Source: Dermatophagoides farinae (taxonomy: Eukaryota > Arthropoda > Arachnida > Sarcoptiformes > Pyroglyphidae). Taken from it: a stretch of 64,000 nucleotides of DNA. Positions 13,847 through 35,000 of the stretch are shown here, in pieces (position 1 is the stretch's first letter; the number at the start of each line of letters is the position of its first letter). The notes below the pieces were generated by a model that was given only the letters and a program-made list of their open reading frames with translations, was not told the origin of the DNA and did no database searches. The stretch covers positions 1,987,001 through 2,051,000 of the forward strand of contig NC_134677.1 in NCBI RefSeq assembly GCF_024713945.1. The letters run 5' to 3'. The translations under genes and the position numbers were made by a program.

Positions 13847-15806
13847 TTACATTTTGCATGGATTTTGTCGATAAGCCAAATAGAATCCTTTAGCATTGTT
13901 AACACTATTCGATACGAATCGTAATTGAAATGGTCCTGGTGTTGAATCCGTTGTCATCAAATAATTTTGATGTAAACGTTTAAGAGAATCTTTACGAAGA
14001 ATCATTGGTGATGACATCATCCAACGATAACGTCGTGTAAGTACGTCTTTAAATAATTCTACCTGACGATGATGTCGACGAAGTTCTTCCACTTCACCGG
14101 ATAAATCTGAACCTAAATGTTCCAATAGATCACCATTACGATTATCATGTCCATTTTTACGATTTGGCCGATTTTCACTTATATTTCCTGGTGTTATTAA
14201 ATCTTCTAACGATGATAATGATGATGATGGTTCCGTTGGTTCAATATTTTCTTTGGCTGAATTATTTGATTGATCATCAAGGGAATCGACAATTTTTGTA
14301 CAAACTTTTGTTCCGCTTACAATCAGATAATCATCATCACATTGTGTTGTTTGTACTGTTGAATACATTTTTCCTGTTGTCCATCGTCCATAATCATCAG
14401 TTTGATGTAATCCAATACGTTTACTAAATTGATTTGATGATAGACCAACAGAGAATGGAAACACGGCACCACTTGGATCAGACATAAATTCATAGGAAAT
14501 GGAACAGAATCCTGTTTCTTTTCTTATACAAATCATATAATCAACATTGTTTGGATAACCTTCATTTAGAACATTGGATAAATCATTACGATTAGCCAAC
14601 TCATCAGAATCATAATTAAAACTTTTGATTGTTCCCTGTGTTCCTTCATAGTATTGTAAACAATGTGCTGGAGCTGGAAAAAAAACATTTTGAGTTCTGT
14701 TAATTCACCATCATTTTAAATATATTACCACTTTTTCGTGATCCACAATCAATTTGTTCAATGTGAATATCGAATTTTCGTGGATAATCACCACGGAAAA
14801 CCATATGCAATGTAACCATACCGGATTCATCAACACCAATGTAATCTTTAATTGAAAATGAATAAAAAAAAATTCATTAGAAAGTTAATATCATGTGCAT
14901 ATATGCAACACTTACAATGCTGTCCATTATTATGACCACAAATACGTGGAACAATATTGTTTTCATTCTGGCCAGATATTAAGAATGAATCCTGTGTACA
15001 ATTTCCTTCAATTGGTTTGGCAATATCAAATTGATCGAATGTTAATTTCAATTGACAAACAGTGTTTGATGAATCAAGTTTTTGGATCTTAGCACGACAA
15101 ATTCTTTGGCCATCATATGAATAAGGAAAATTTGGATTACGAAAATAAACATGACGTTCACGTATTGTTTGCGAACAGGTCACTTCGAATAGGCAACAAA
15201 CATGACCATTTTTCGAACCACCACAACGACCCATCGGTATTCCACCTCTTTCAGCACATATGGATGCTTCATAACAAGTTCCTTGCCGTTGATCAGGTGC
15301 CATACAACCGTGGCCAATTTCATCCATATAATCATCATCATCTTCTATTTCATTTTTATTGTTATTTAAAATTGTAAAGAATTTTTGTTGATGATGATGT
15401 TCACGATTATCTGATACAGATGATGATGATGATGATGATGATGATGGTGCTGATGATAAATGAACATTACTATTATCAGGAAATAATTTTCCAACATTAT
15501 GTTGATATGGATGAATATCCGATGATTCTTGAAATGAACGACGATTTACGTCAAATCCATTTCCATTTGGATTATATACTGGTTTTGGACGATCCTTATA
15601 AATTTGTTCTATAGTGACGGAGAAAACAAAAAACATTAATATTTATCAATTATATCGAATTTTTTTTTCAAACCTGTATCAAGTAAACGTGTACGATGTG
15701 ATGCAAAACGATTGGCTAGAATTAAATTTGGTCGACATTGGCAAGCCAAAATAAGTAATAGCCAATTGTATGCTTTAAGTATCATTATCCAAGATGAAAC
15801 TTGCAT
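13847..15806 (-). CDS. Secreted clip-like and CUB-domain protein
   Basis: Four minus-strand exons, 15674-15806, 14916-15608, 14729-14845 and 13847-14673, agree in phase (589 aa). The N-terminus has a hydrophobic, signal-like segment (MQVSSWIMILKAYNWLLLIL). A low-complexity Ser/Asp linker precedes a cysteine-rich module with GHGCMAPDQRQGTCYEASIC, ERGGIPMGRCGG and HVCC, resembling the short clip-like module found in arthropod CUB proteins. CUB-type sequence follows, from CSQTIRERHVYFRNPNFPYS through QLKLTFDQFDIAKP to PRICGHNNGQH. A second CUB-like region in the last two exons includes HCLQYYEGTQGTIKSFNYD and ends GFYLAYRQNPCKM. No protease domain is present. It is probably an extracellular binding or matrix protein; the ligand is unknown. 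Confidence 0.82.
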
Positions 15807-18388
15807 TTTTATTTCTTGTTTGTTTGTTTGTTGAATTAAATTTTATGGAGAAAAAAAAGATTGTCACCATTCACTTTACACAAATGAATTTGTTGTTCAA
15901 ATTACAAACCAAAAAAAAAAAAAAAAAAAAATCCCTATGAATCAATTGTTGTTGTGTTCGTGTTATATGATTTGTACGAATTATGATGATAATGCAGAGA
16001 TGCAGTACCTCTTGCTCTCTCTCATTCTCTTACAATGAAGTAAAAAAAAAAGGAAATTTGAATCAGAGAAACAAAAAATAAAGCCTGGTCGACAATCAAT
16101 TGCGGCTACAATGATTATGATGATGATGATGAAAAAAATGGACGTGTGCGGTATATTAATATTCACCAGACACCATCAACCAACAACCAACCTACCAACG
16201 ACGACGACGACCAAATTGAACAAATCATTCACCGACACCGAAAATGTTCTAACTATTCTTCTATTTGTTTCTGTTTCTGTTTTTTTTTGTCTTTACGGTC
16301 AATTATATTTATGTACGAGAAAAAAAATTTTGTCGTTTTTTTTCTGGTTTTGTTGGGTAGTTTTAGGTATGGTGTGTGTGTGTGTGTTTGTATTCAAACA
16401 CAAGCTTGTACAGGATAAAATAGACAAACAAAAAACTAAATTTCAGTGGACATAAACGATAAATCAAATCACTGATAAAATGATAATATCAATAGTGTGT
16501 GTGTGTGTGTTCGAAGAATCAATAATTATTTCTTGATACATACACACACACACGTTTACAGAACAACAAAAAGGCGTATCAATATCGATGGACAAAATGA
16601 TCATTCACCCTAGTATATTAACACCTGTGTGATTCCTATATATCAAAAAAAAAAGAAAACAAAACAAAGAATGAATAATGATGAGAAAAATTCAATTCGA
16701 TTTTGATTCGATTCGATTGAATGATAAAATTATTAGTATGACAATTCTTCCGGTGTTTTTTTTGTTCGATCTTTGGTGCAAACAGAACAGGTAGACGATA
16801 TAGGATGAGAACATTGATCGTTGATAATGTCATTCACAAATTATTATTATTATTATCAGAACCGTTTGTAAGGTTTTGTTTTTTTTTACTTCCACCATAA
16901 CATGATATTACTATTTTTTTTGTTGTTGTTGTTCTGACTGGTTGGGGTAGAATGATTTCACTAAAAAAAATCGTTTTGAAACAATTAATTTTCATTTAGT
17001 TAAATGATGATGATGTAGACACGAAAATAATTTTTAAAATGATCAAGATTTATTTATTTGTTGTTTTTTTTGTTTTGTATGAATAAAATTCATTACAAAC
17101 AACCAAACAACGACGATTGTCATATGATGAATACAACGATGGTCAAAATAGAATGCATGCTGTGACAAATTTTTTTTTTGATTGTTGTTATTGTTGTTGT
17201 CTGTAGTTGATAAAAAAAATGAACAAATCTCACGGTAACCAAGAAAAATGAATAAATAAATTTTGATGTGGTTGAAAGATTGACAAGAAATCAAGAATCC
17301 AATGCACATATGCATTCATTAATCATAATTCATCAAACAAAAGAATGATTGAAAATGAAAGTCAAAGAACTTTGAAAATATGGAATTTTATTTGGCATCA
17401 ACTTTGAAAGTTATCATTGAAAAAATATTATTATTATTATCATTGCAAATGCATTCATGCACATATACATAAATATACGAATTATATCGAGACGGTCAAA
17501 GTTCATCCAATCAAACACACACACACACACACTTTGTATACAACATTGGTAAACAAAGAAAACGAACAAATTACATTCTAGGCAGCCATTGAAGCAATAT
17601 TTACAACAAAAAAAAATGAAATAAAACTCGTACAATGTCAGATGCACATCATCACCAAAATCATCATTGAGAATCAAATTTTTAGCCGTTTAAATATGGT
17701 CCAAAAAAAAAAAAACAAATTTCAATGAAATTGTTTGCTGTGGTTGTGGTCGAATGAATAAAATTCATGAATGAATAAATAGACATGACAGACATTTGAA
17801 ATTGAATTATCACAATATCAACAACAACAACAACAACAAAAATCGATGATAATCGTCATGTCCCCCATACATTGTTTCGGTTGGTCGATGTATAGGATTG
17901 CCAGACTAAATGAATGTATGAAAATGCTATAAACATTTGTACAAACATAGACACAAATAATGATTTGTAACAAAAGAAAATGCACAAACACCTGACTTTT
18001 GGTAGAAAATATTCAATGAATGAATATTTTCTGATGATCTGGTTTTATATATCAAAAACAAAATATTCAATGTTTTTTTTTCGGCCACCAAAACATGACA
18101 CAATTTAGGACAAATTTGACATCAATTTCGTTGAATAAAAAGATTACAATATTTGGAAATTGTTATTTATTTTGATTAAACGGGTTGATGAATTTATTTT
18201 TTGCCTTTTTTTTCGAAAAAATTTTTAAATCAACGAATGAATAATGATTGATTGACTGAATAAATGTTTTTTATTTTGTTTTGTTTAGATTATTGTTGAA
18301 AATAAAATGGAATCGGTTGACAATTATGAATGAGTAAATTTTTTGTAGGCCAAATTCCAAATCCATGATAACGATAAACATTTTCTTT
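15807..18388. other. Intergenic spacer, repeat-rich
   Basis: This lies between the 5' end of the CUB gene and the 3' end of the KIFBP gene, both on the minus strand. It has an A run near 15910-15930, TG and CA runs (16494-16510, 16541-16553, 17515-17532) and a CAA run near 17820-17840. Short frames here are driven by repeats. No gene was recognised. Confidence 0.6.
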
Positions 18389-20463
18389 TCATTCCATTAA
18401 TTGAAGTGATTCAATTTTCACCGGTATTAAATCTAGGAATTCCAATAATTGTTGATGAAATTCTCGAAAATATTTTTCACAATGTTCAACATTACGATCT
18501 AGATAAGATTTTATTTCCAAATGATATTTTTCACAGATTAACCATAGCCGTTGCTGTTGTTTAACATCAAATTGGACAAATTTTGTATGCATTTTACCAA
18601 TCATCATATAGGCTAACAATATTGGTTGAACATATTCTTCATCTTTGATTATTTTTGGTAATGGATATAGAATCAATTGATCCACTGTTTCAGGAATTTT
18701 TTTCGATTTATCCACATTGAATTCACTAAAAGTACATAAAAATCGATAAAAATAAAGAATCGATCTTGTTGTTAAAACATTAATTTTTTCCATAACATGT
18801 ACATTTTTTTCATAATCCAATTGTTTTTTCGTATTCATTTCTTCTTGTTCATCAGAAACCATTTCCTTGCCAGCAGAACGGATATCAATATTTTTAATTT
18901 CCTGTCGATTTTGTCGATGTTTTTGTACATATTGTTTCATTTTTAATGAAACTTGAGTTACATAAAAATCAGCAATATACATTAATAATTTCCGATGATA
19001 TTTAATGAAATGATCAGGACTAATTTCTTTAAGTAATCTTTCAAACATATCGATACGTCTTTTGTTCATCTTACAACGAGAATCGATATCCTCAAGAAAC
19101 GGTATCATCGATCCATAAATGGAACAATGATCGAAACAACAATTTATATGATCCGAACACCTTTCATTAATGGTGAAAAATTTTTTTGCTCGCTCAATGG
19201 CATCCAATGCATATTGATATACTATCTTGGCTTGTTTATAATCACAGATTGGAAATCTAGGAAATTGAGCATCAAGTTTTTGCACATCTGGATCGTTGAG
19301 AAGAAATTTTCTATTTACAAAATAAATGTATTAAAATTAGTTTAAATTTTTATCATAAACTATTGTTATCAATAAACTTACTTTGGTTGATGATTAGATT
19401 CTGGTTGGATTTTATAATCAGATTTTTCCTTCATTTCTTGACTAAAATCGAATAAAAACAGACAATATTTTACTTCGATTATGTCTAAATCGGCATGAGC
19501 CTTATTGTAACTATCAGGTTCTTTTTGTTTGATTTGTTCGTCAGTTTCATTCAGAACTTTACGTGCACAAGATATCATATGACTACCTAATTGGAATTGT
19601 TTTTTTTCAATATAAAATTGAGACAATGTAGCCATGTTTAATGCCCATTCAATATGATCAACTTTAGTTAATTGTGTATTCAGCAAATGATATTCAAATC
19701 GTAATGAATCATAACAATAGCGTGATGCATCTTCGGACATTTCCATTTCTTGATAAAATTGTGCAGCTAGCTCCAATGAGGTAAGAAAAATACTATACAT
19801 CCGCTTTTGATCATCTTCCAATCCGGTAGGAAAACTATCAATGATTTGTTGCAAAGTTATAATATGATCATCAAGTTTCAATATGTCATCGAATCCTATC
19901 ACAGCTGGATGTGGATTCTGATTATTCCTGATAATTTAAAATGAAATTTAATTATTAATCTGGATAATCTTAAAAAATTGATTAAAAATATCATTACCAT
20001 TCATGAAATAATATTTCCACTTGTTCGATATAACATTTAAGAAGTTGAAATTTTTACCGATATTATCAATTAATGTTTGACTAAAGATTTGATTATAGAA
20101 ATTGATCAAAAGGCTAACGAATGGATTACGCATTGAAGTATCGAATGATGATACTAATTCTGGATCATCGATAACCAAACCAAAATACGGGAATTGTATA
20201 AGCAAAAATTTCTTACATTCTTGGAGATGTTTTTTTGCAGTAACAAAATCTCCATGTTCACAATGAATTTTATAAATTTTCAAATGAATATACCATAATA
20301 AAAGCCAATAACGATCTGACTTTTGATCATCATCAATATTTTCCGATAGTTTCAATAGATTTTCAAGCGATTTCAAAACTTGACGTTGAGATTTATCTTC
20401 CAATAGATTATTGAAAGTTTGTTGGATCGATGAAAGCCAATCGTTGAATGATAAATAATCCAT
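18389..20463 (-). CDS. KIFBP: KIF-binding protein (kinesin family binding protein)
   Basis: This protein binds the motor domains of some kinesins and regulates microtubule-based transport. Exons are 19998-20463, 19382-19927 and 18389-19310. Family signatures are strong: LTKVDHIEWALNMATLSQFY, YALDAIERAKKFF, SDHINCCFDHCSIY, RRIDMFERLL and the C-terminal FLDLIPVKIESL. With one base restored the product is 644 aa, against 621 aa for human. The ATG at 20463 is the first in frame; the frame extends upstream only to a TTG. Exon 1 cannot join exon 2 in phase as read. Near 20048-20055 (an A3T5 tract on the plus strand) the frame must shift by one base. Downstream of it, the other frame reads FQLLKCYIEQVEILFHEW and joins exon 2 perfectly. 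This is either a homopolymer sequence error or a real frameshift. Confidence 0.88.
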
Positions 20464-23181
20464 ATTATTAAATTCCACAAATAAGGCATTTACGTTATGC
20501 AAATCAACAAATTTTTGTCATGTTATTCTTAAAAATAATCAAAACACCATAAACAACGATATAATCGATTGTAACGTTCGTTCCTTTTTTACCACTAATT
20601 TTCGTTTTTTTTTTAGTTTCGGTAAACACTAACAACGCAAGCGCAGGTTGAATATTTGAATACTTATTGATTTAGTGTTATTTTATTATCATCGATTTCG
20701 GGTATCATTTGAAACCCGGATTCATTTTTAGATTGAGCGATATTCGTTTCGAAGAGAGTGATTTTTGTTGTTCAAATTTTTTGGGTTTTTCATAAAAAAA
20801 AAAAATAGTAGCGGCATTCGAGTATTTGATAGCAGCAATAAAATCTGAGAAACAATGAAAAATGGTAGTGGAAAAAAACCACACCTGCTATGTATATATA
20901 CAAAATAAACAAGACAAATAAAATCGATGCCGCTTTTTTATATTGTTCAATAATCAATACTGCTACCTTACTGATTACATCAATTGATTTCCCTTTCCCA
21001 TCAAACAATCATCATCAACAACGATGAGCATTTACCACTTCCAAAAAAAAAAATTATACCACACAATAAATAATTTGCCTAAATATATTGAAATCGAATG
21101 ATTTTCAGGGCACACACACAACACATTTATAGACGTCTATTTCCATGATTTTTTTTTTACTCAATCCTCATCATACACGCAAAAGCATAACATGTTAGAC
21201 TTGTAACGAATTTTTTTTTACTTGTTTTTTTTTGTTATCCATCCATCCATCTTCAATATAATCGTTGTCGTCGTCGTCGTCGTCTTTGTGTGTGTTTTGT
21301 TGTATTTCCGAATATCCGTTTGTATTGCGTGTGTGTGTGTGTTTGGTATTTGAATCGGGTATATTCTTTTCTATCCCTGTTCATTCTGCTATCATCATCA
21401 TCATCATCATACGAAATAAAGTGTATATTTTCACTTTGCTACGACGACAACGATCATCATCATTGTAAAAAAAAAGATATAAACCAATTTTTTTGTATGA
21501 GCATTTTTTTATACTTGTCTGCTATACGTTTTGTGTTTGTATTTGTGTGTGTGTTTGTGTGTGTGTATATTGAATCCTTTACTCCCTAGTATATCTGGTC
21601 ATCATCATCATCATCATCATCTTTAGTAGAGGAAGCAAAAACTAGAATCAAAATATATTCAAAAAAAAAAATCTATTTTAATCGATAGCTAAATCGAATC
21701 GTCAAAAGTGTTTTGGTTGATTATTCTTAATGCCACGGACCAAACTGTAAAAAACATTACTTTCATCTTTTAGTTGATTTTTTTGAAATAGAAAAATCGA
21801 AAAAAAAACATTTGATGTTCATATTCAATCACTGTCATTCAATTTATATCAATTCTGTTCACCATAATCTTTGAAATTTATATTTTCATCTTATTCAATT
21901 TGAGATATATCCAATATATAGACAGCTCAAAAATCATTATTTTTTTTAGCAACCAGTTCAAGCTAAAACAAAAAAAAATAACATTAATTCATCAACAACT
22001 CGATCGAACAGAAGTCATAACAAGTCGAAGAAATAACCACACCACATTCAGTGTTTGTATGTGTTGAATTCTAGCATTGAATCTGGAGAAAAAAATATTA
22101 CCTCGGCTCATCCAACCTATTTCATTCGTTTAAAATCATCATCTAGTAAAGATATTTTTACTTTTATCTTCCAGTTATTTTGCTTGAATAATTTTTCTAC
22201 GTCTTCTTGGTGGCTTCCCTTCAAGTATTTTCTACAATATTATAAATCTTGTTTGAAGATTCTTTTCCAAGGCCAAGATCAATTGCTTCGAAAAATTGCG
22301 ATTTTTTGGGAAATCTGACTCACAATTGATGTAAAAAGTACGCTTGTTTTCAATGTTTTTTGTTGCCTAATTATATTTGTACTTTTTTTTCTCATGTACC
22401 GAACTAATCTTTGATTAATCTCATCTTTAAGTATATTTGAGGTTTTCATCCATTTATCGGTGATAATATCGATTAACATACAACAATATTCTAACGCGAT
22501 AGAAAACAAAGTGATCTCCCCTTTCATCATCATCATCATCATATGCATGTACATATGACAAAATTTGATCGGTGATTTTTGTTGCTAAACAAAACATTGG
22601 AAAACCCAATTTTCCATCAAATACACACACACACTTCCCCCTTTTAGTTGCATCTGGTAGTACAAATAACAAACCAGAAATTTTCATTTGGGTAAGTTTT
22701 TTTGTTTACTGAATCAATCATGATAAATTGTAAAAAAGCAAAAGTTATAATCTAACGGAAAAAATTCTTCCCTTTAGACATTATCATTTCACTCTTTTTT
22801 TCAAATTTTGGGCGTTTATATGAGCATTTTCACTCATTTTTGGTTTTATTGTCGAAATTATCATCTCACATTTATTGATTTATCTTGCTGCAAATTTCAA
22901 TTGTTTTCATAGTGGAAAAACGAATTCATAAATATATCTTTACAAGATTTTCAATGAAAAAAAAATTTCTCAGCTGAAAGCACAACACGAAACATTCAAC
23001 ATTGTCAACATCAAAAAAGTCTTTATTGTCACTAATTTGTCGTGTCATCTTGTTTAATCAATTATAATAACTTTTTGTGTGAAAAAATAATTTATTTCGA
23101 TTCATCATCTCTAATTTTTACCACCCTCCAAACAACAACAACAATATAAATTTTTCAACAGTGAACTAATTAATAAATATC
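20464..23181. other. Divergent intergenic region between KIFBP and PP1 beta
   Basis: This 2.7-kb region separates two divergently transcribed genes and should hold both promoters. It contains GTC, TG and ATC short repeats near 21260-21420 and 21600-21622. Two overlapping frames at 22055-22318 (+) and 22279-22554 (-) have no recognisable domain, and I do not call them. Confidence 0.55.
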
Positions 23182-30067
<6,886 letters not shown>

Positions 30068-30630
30068 AAAAAAATTTTAAAAAGAAAAATTTATCATCAT
30101 TCTTATTTGGTTAAACATCATTGGAAAATGGTCGCCCACAAACCCAGATCAAAATTTAACACACACCCACAAACACAATTGAAAAATATCTCAAACTGAT
30201 AAATTTTCCAATGACAATAATAATCAATATATAATGCAAAATACACATACCTCCATCCTCTCTCAACATATATAACAACATACAACAATACAAGATCCCT
30301 TTCAATTCACTCTCAACATCAGCAACAAATACAGAATTTAAATTTATCAATGGCACACCATTATAAGCTACATAACATATTATATACATTTGAAATGACA
30401 ATGACATCAACAAAACAAAACAAAAAAAAAACAAAAACTTAATTCTAGGAAACTTTAAAAAAACAAACAAACACACAAACACACACACATCATTATAACC
30501 CATTATTTGTTCTTTATGATGTTTTTTTTTCATCATTCTCTCTCTCTTTCTCACTCTCTATAATCACATCATTATCATACACACACACACACACACACTA
30601 AAAATGTATTTGAAAAATTTAGATTTACAT

Positions 30631-30680
30631 TCACACACACACACACCCTCTCTCTCTCTCTCTCTCTCTATACACACACA
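30631..30680. repeat. Compound (CA)n(CT)n(CA)n microsatellite
   Basis: A CA run passes directly into a CT run of about 20 bases and then into a second short CA run. It lies in or just after the PP1 beta 3' UTR. Confidence 0.9.
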
Positions 30681-31115
30681 CAAAAATATTTTTTAAAAAA
30701 AATATTAATAAGAATAATAATAATCATTAATAAATTTTTTGTTACATTCATCATCATCATTATCATCATCTTAATATAATTTTCGTATATATTGAAATTA
30801 CAAAACAAAACAAAAAAAAAACCAACACACAATTTATTATTATATTCGCTAAAAAAAAAAAATTAGTTCGTTTCAAATATGTGTGTATTTAGTGTGATGG
30901 AGATGAAAACAAACGAAACAAAACAAACAAAAAATTCTAATTTGTTTCGTTTTTGTTTCTGTACATCATCATCAGCGTCATCTAAAAATTTAAATAATTA
31001 TTATTCATTACAATTTATACAATTATATTCTCATTGAAATGGTTTTTTTTTGTTGCTGCTGTATAAATGATGTAATGTATCGAGATATATGTTATATAAT
31101 ATAAGATAAGATATA

Positions 31116-31142
31116 AGAGAGAGAGAGAGAGAGAGAGAGAGA
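31116..31142. repeat. (AG)n microsatellite
   Basis: An uninterrupted AG run of about 27 bases in the spacer downstream of PP1 beta. Confidence 0.9.
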
Positions 31143-31977
31143 AAGTTCTACTTGGTTAACATAATATGACATTTGAATTTCTAATTTACCCATTTTTTTT
31201 GATGATAGTTTTTTTTTTCTCTCTCTCTCTGTCCTTTTTTCTTCATACACATACAAATTGATCACACAAATAAGTGAAAAAACAAACAAAACAAAAGTTT
31301 ATACATTTGGTGCACTATTATATATTTATTATTATATAATGATGATAATAAAAATTCCATAAATTATTATTCTGAAAAAATGATTAATTCTTAATAGAAT
31401 TTATTTATTCATTTTGACAGTATTCTTTTTTTTCGTAGTCAGATTCTTATAAATAATTTTTTTTTTCATCTTCATAATTAATGTTTAATGTACCATCATC
31501 TGTGCCATTCTGATTGTGATGCGTGTGTGTGTGTGTGTCAGATATTGAAAAAAATGAAATGATTCAATTTTTAAAATGAAAATCGATTTTTTTTTTGTTT
31601 TCCTGTCGAATATCATCCAATCCATTGGTACATGTGTGTGTGTGTGTGAGCGTTCACATTTTTGGTACAAGAACGAAAAACAAAAAAGATTCGGTTGAAT
31701 TATTTTTCATTGATTGGAAAGAAATGGGAAAAAAAACTCCAGGGTTTCACCTAGTTTTTTTTTGTTTCTTTGAATGGATGAAAAAAAAACTTGAACGAAA
31801 AAAAAATTCTATTCTACTCTTTATGACAGCTGAATCTTCGGGCGTTTACCAAATTGATTTCATTCAATGATGTGATCGTGATGGACTTTACATCAGCATT
31901 ATTTGTCGAATAAACGATGTAAACATCTTTGATCTAATAATAAATTGAATGAATTACATCCACTATTGTTATTGTAG

Positions 31978-32072
31978 ATGAGAATCGTAAATTGAATGAA
32001 ATCGGTATTATTGATTCAAAATGGCGAAATAAATTGAATTATTATTATCAACATCCAGTTAACAAACCATAA
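31978..32072 (+). CDS. Orphan terminal-exon-like reading frame
   Basis: A TTATTGTAG acceptor is followed by a frame with two carried-over bases, then ENRKLNEIGIIDSKWRNKLN and YYYQHPVNKP before a TAA stop. The segment has no simple repeat and looks coding in composition. It could be the last exon of a small gene whose upstream exon, ending with one spare base, was not found. I do not recognise the protein. The alternative is chance. Confidence 0.25.
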
Positions 32073-35000
32073 TGATAAAGGAAATGATGATCATCATTTC
32101 ACTTTTTACATGGCTAAAATTCGTCATCAATAAATCTAATTATTATATTTGTATTATGACAATACTTAATGCTTGACACTCTCTATGATCAAAAGAGAGA
32201 GAGAGAGAGAAAGAGACAGAGGGACAAGTTGTCACATCACATTCCACTCATAACACTTATCTAATGGACTTTATTTTCAATATATATATAAAAAATGCTG
32301 ATCTAAAAATATTTCGAGTATTGGAAAAATTATCAAATCAATTTAATCGATTATTTCAATTCATATTAAATGGGATTTTGTAAAAAAAAAATTAATGAAA
32401 ATTTGAAAAACCTGAAAAAAATTTTGTTTCAATTATTCATCAAATATGTGACAAAAATGTACAGTCCAAAAATTATTGTGACAAATAATATCCATTGATG
32501 ATGACATGTTCGATTACAATCAATTCACATTTTGATTAATATTAAAACACACACACACACGCACCCATACATTTGACATTAATATCATGTAGTCCCAAAT
32601 GAATGAATTTACGTCATTAATTTTCATCATCGTCATAATTCGTATATCTTATCAGTGAATATAAATCCAATCAACAAGAAAAATCAAACATTATATTTTC
32701 AATGACATTTTTTTGTTTTGTTTCTTTGGTTTGATTAGTTTTCCGGTATTATTTATTGATTGCCTGCCAACTGATTGATGATGATGCCATATAATGGTAA
32801 AAAAAAATAAAATTAAATAATGAAAATAAAATGTCATCATTGAAATTATTGTGAATCCCGGGACTGGAAATATTTTATCCGGGAATGATATTTGTTTTGT
32901 TCAATATAGTTAGTTAGTTATAAAAGAGTAAATGACAGCAAAACAGAGAGGGAGGGAGAGAGAGAAATAACCGGATCAAAATCTCAGACTTTTTTTTACA
33001 TTTCCATGTCATCATCATCATGATGACGATGATGTTTAACCACCAGGTACGTTTCTGTGTGTTGTGTGCGCATTCATAGATAAAATTGTCATTGAATTTC
33101 AATGAATTCGAATAAAGATTTTTTTTCTTTCTAAATTGTAAATAATACTTGAAAGTTTTTAATGAAATTTGATACGATTTTGTGTGCATTTCAAGTGGAA
33201 AAAAAACATTTCTATAAAAAAGATAAATGATGATAAGAAAATCATTTGAAGGATACCAAAAATTTTTCTTTTCATTTTCAATAAAATCCTAGTCAATTGA
33301 AATTGTCCATTTGACAATTATTTGCTTTCTATAATTTTCACTAACTTTTCATTCGTGAAAACAGAACCAAAAGAAATTGACCACCATCATGGACAAGTCA
33401 ACCAGATAAAATAAAGTTTCTCTAGTGATTCTAATCAAGTTGTACAAACCAAAAAAAAAAACCCACGCAAACCCACTCTGAATTCTGGAACAATATAGTT
33501 TCAACAAAAAAAAAGTAACAAACGATGCCTCACAAACTACTAAATACAGACACATGCGTCATTTTTTTGTCTTTCATTCTGTAAAAATCCTTTTTCATTT
33601 TTTTTTTTTTTTTTTTGGTGAAAAAAAAATAATCAGAAACAAATTCCTTGGAAATCATACATTGTAATGAAGGGATTTAATGGGAAAAATAAAAAATCTT
33701 TCAAAATTCAAATCATTATAGAATTTCTAATGAAAAAAATGGAATCCAAAATAATCTCATGACAAACTCAATAATAGCAAAAAAAAAAAAGAATTACTGT
33801 CGGAAACTAATTCCACCTATGTGGACCCAATTGTGTTGATATATGAAATTTTTTTTTTTTTTGTTCATTCACATTGATGGAACTTTGTGTGTGTGTGTGT
33901 GTGTGTAAAACATGCATGGTATGAATCCATTCGACAATCCAAACCAAAAAACCATTTACACGCACACAAATAACACATGAAGAAGCCAAAAAAACAAGGT
34001 GCTCTTTGTCCGACGAAAAATAAAAAAAAATGAAAAAATTCATGTAGTAGTGGTAATAATGAGTGATAAATTTCTGGTGGTTACCCGTTTTTTTTTTATT
34101 TCGAATGCTTCTGTTATAATTATCTATGACTTTTTCTACTACCACTACTACTGCTATTGCTTATGAAAATGATGATGATGATGATGATACCGTCGTCATT
34201 GGTGGAATTTCCTTCGATATAATCTGATCCGATTCTCTATACATGATCCGACATCTGATCCACACCTGAAAAAAATGTGCATTTTTTATATTAATGATGA
34301 TCATTGTATTCGTATGGTGCTGATGTCATTGCCGTCGAAAAAAGAAAAGAAATCAAATATTTAATCCGATATATACAACAACAACAACAACAAAACAATC
34401 AGCAAATTACAACCAATTCGACTTTATACAATCTACTACTATATATTTTTCCATTTACAAATAAATTCTAGTGATAAATTATTGTAATTATAAAGAATAA
34501 GAAAATTTTCATCTAATTAAAACGTCAACAACAACAACGACGACGACGACGACTAAATTTTTTCGACAAAAACAAAAAACAAAATTTGCCGCATTAATCA
34601 TCATCATCATGGCCAAATTAGTATAATAAAAAACTATACATCAATTTCAACAACAACAACAACTTCGTAAACAACAACGAAATTTCATTAGAAAGATTCA
34701 AGTAAAAAAAAAATAAATGTGTTTATGATTTTTTTTCTGTCGCATTAACACTACGAAGAAAAAGAATTTATTCATTTTCAAGATTTGAGTCGATTATTAC
34801 GCAAATTTTGTTTTTTTTTTGTTTTATAGATAGAACGAATGTGTTTTTTATTTCACTAAAAAAAAAAATAAACCATAACACACCATACTACATCTCACCT
34901 TGATTTTGATCTTGTTTGATTCTCATCATCATTCACAACATTGATGAATATCAAAGAGAAGAAAATATAAAAAATTGAATTGATTTGATTTCCACTCACG

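Noticed and set aside
16111-16455. 114-codon frame with Met and Thr runs
   Set aside because: Driven by GAT and ACC/ACG repeats followed by T-rich hydrophobic sequence; no splice or homology support.
19990-20060. 38-nt intron in KIFBP as explanation of the frame change
   Set aside because: Much shorter than any other intron here (56 nt or more), and its bases read as coherent KIFBP-like protein in the downstream frame.
22055-22554. Overlapping plus- and minus-strand frames near 22.3 kb
   Set aside because: No recognisable domain, and both look like chance openings in the spacer. A decayed gene cannot be excluded.
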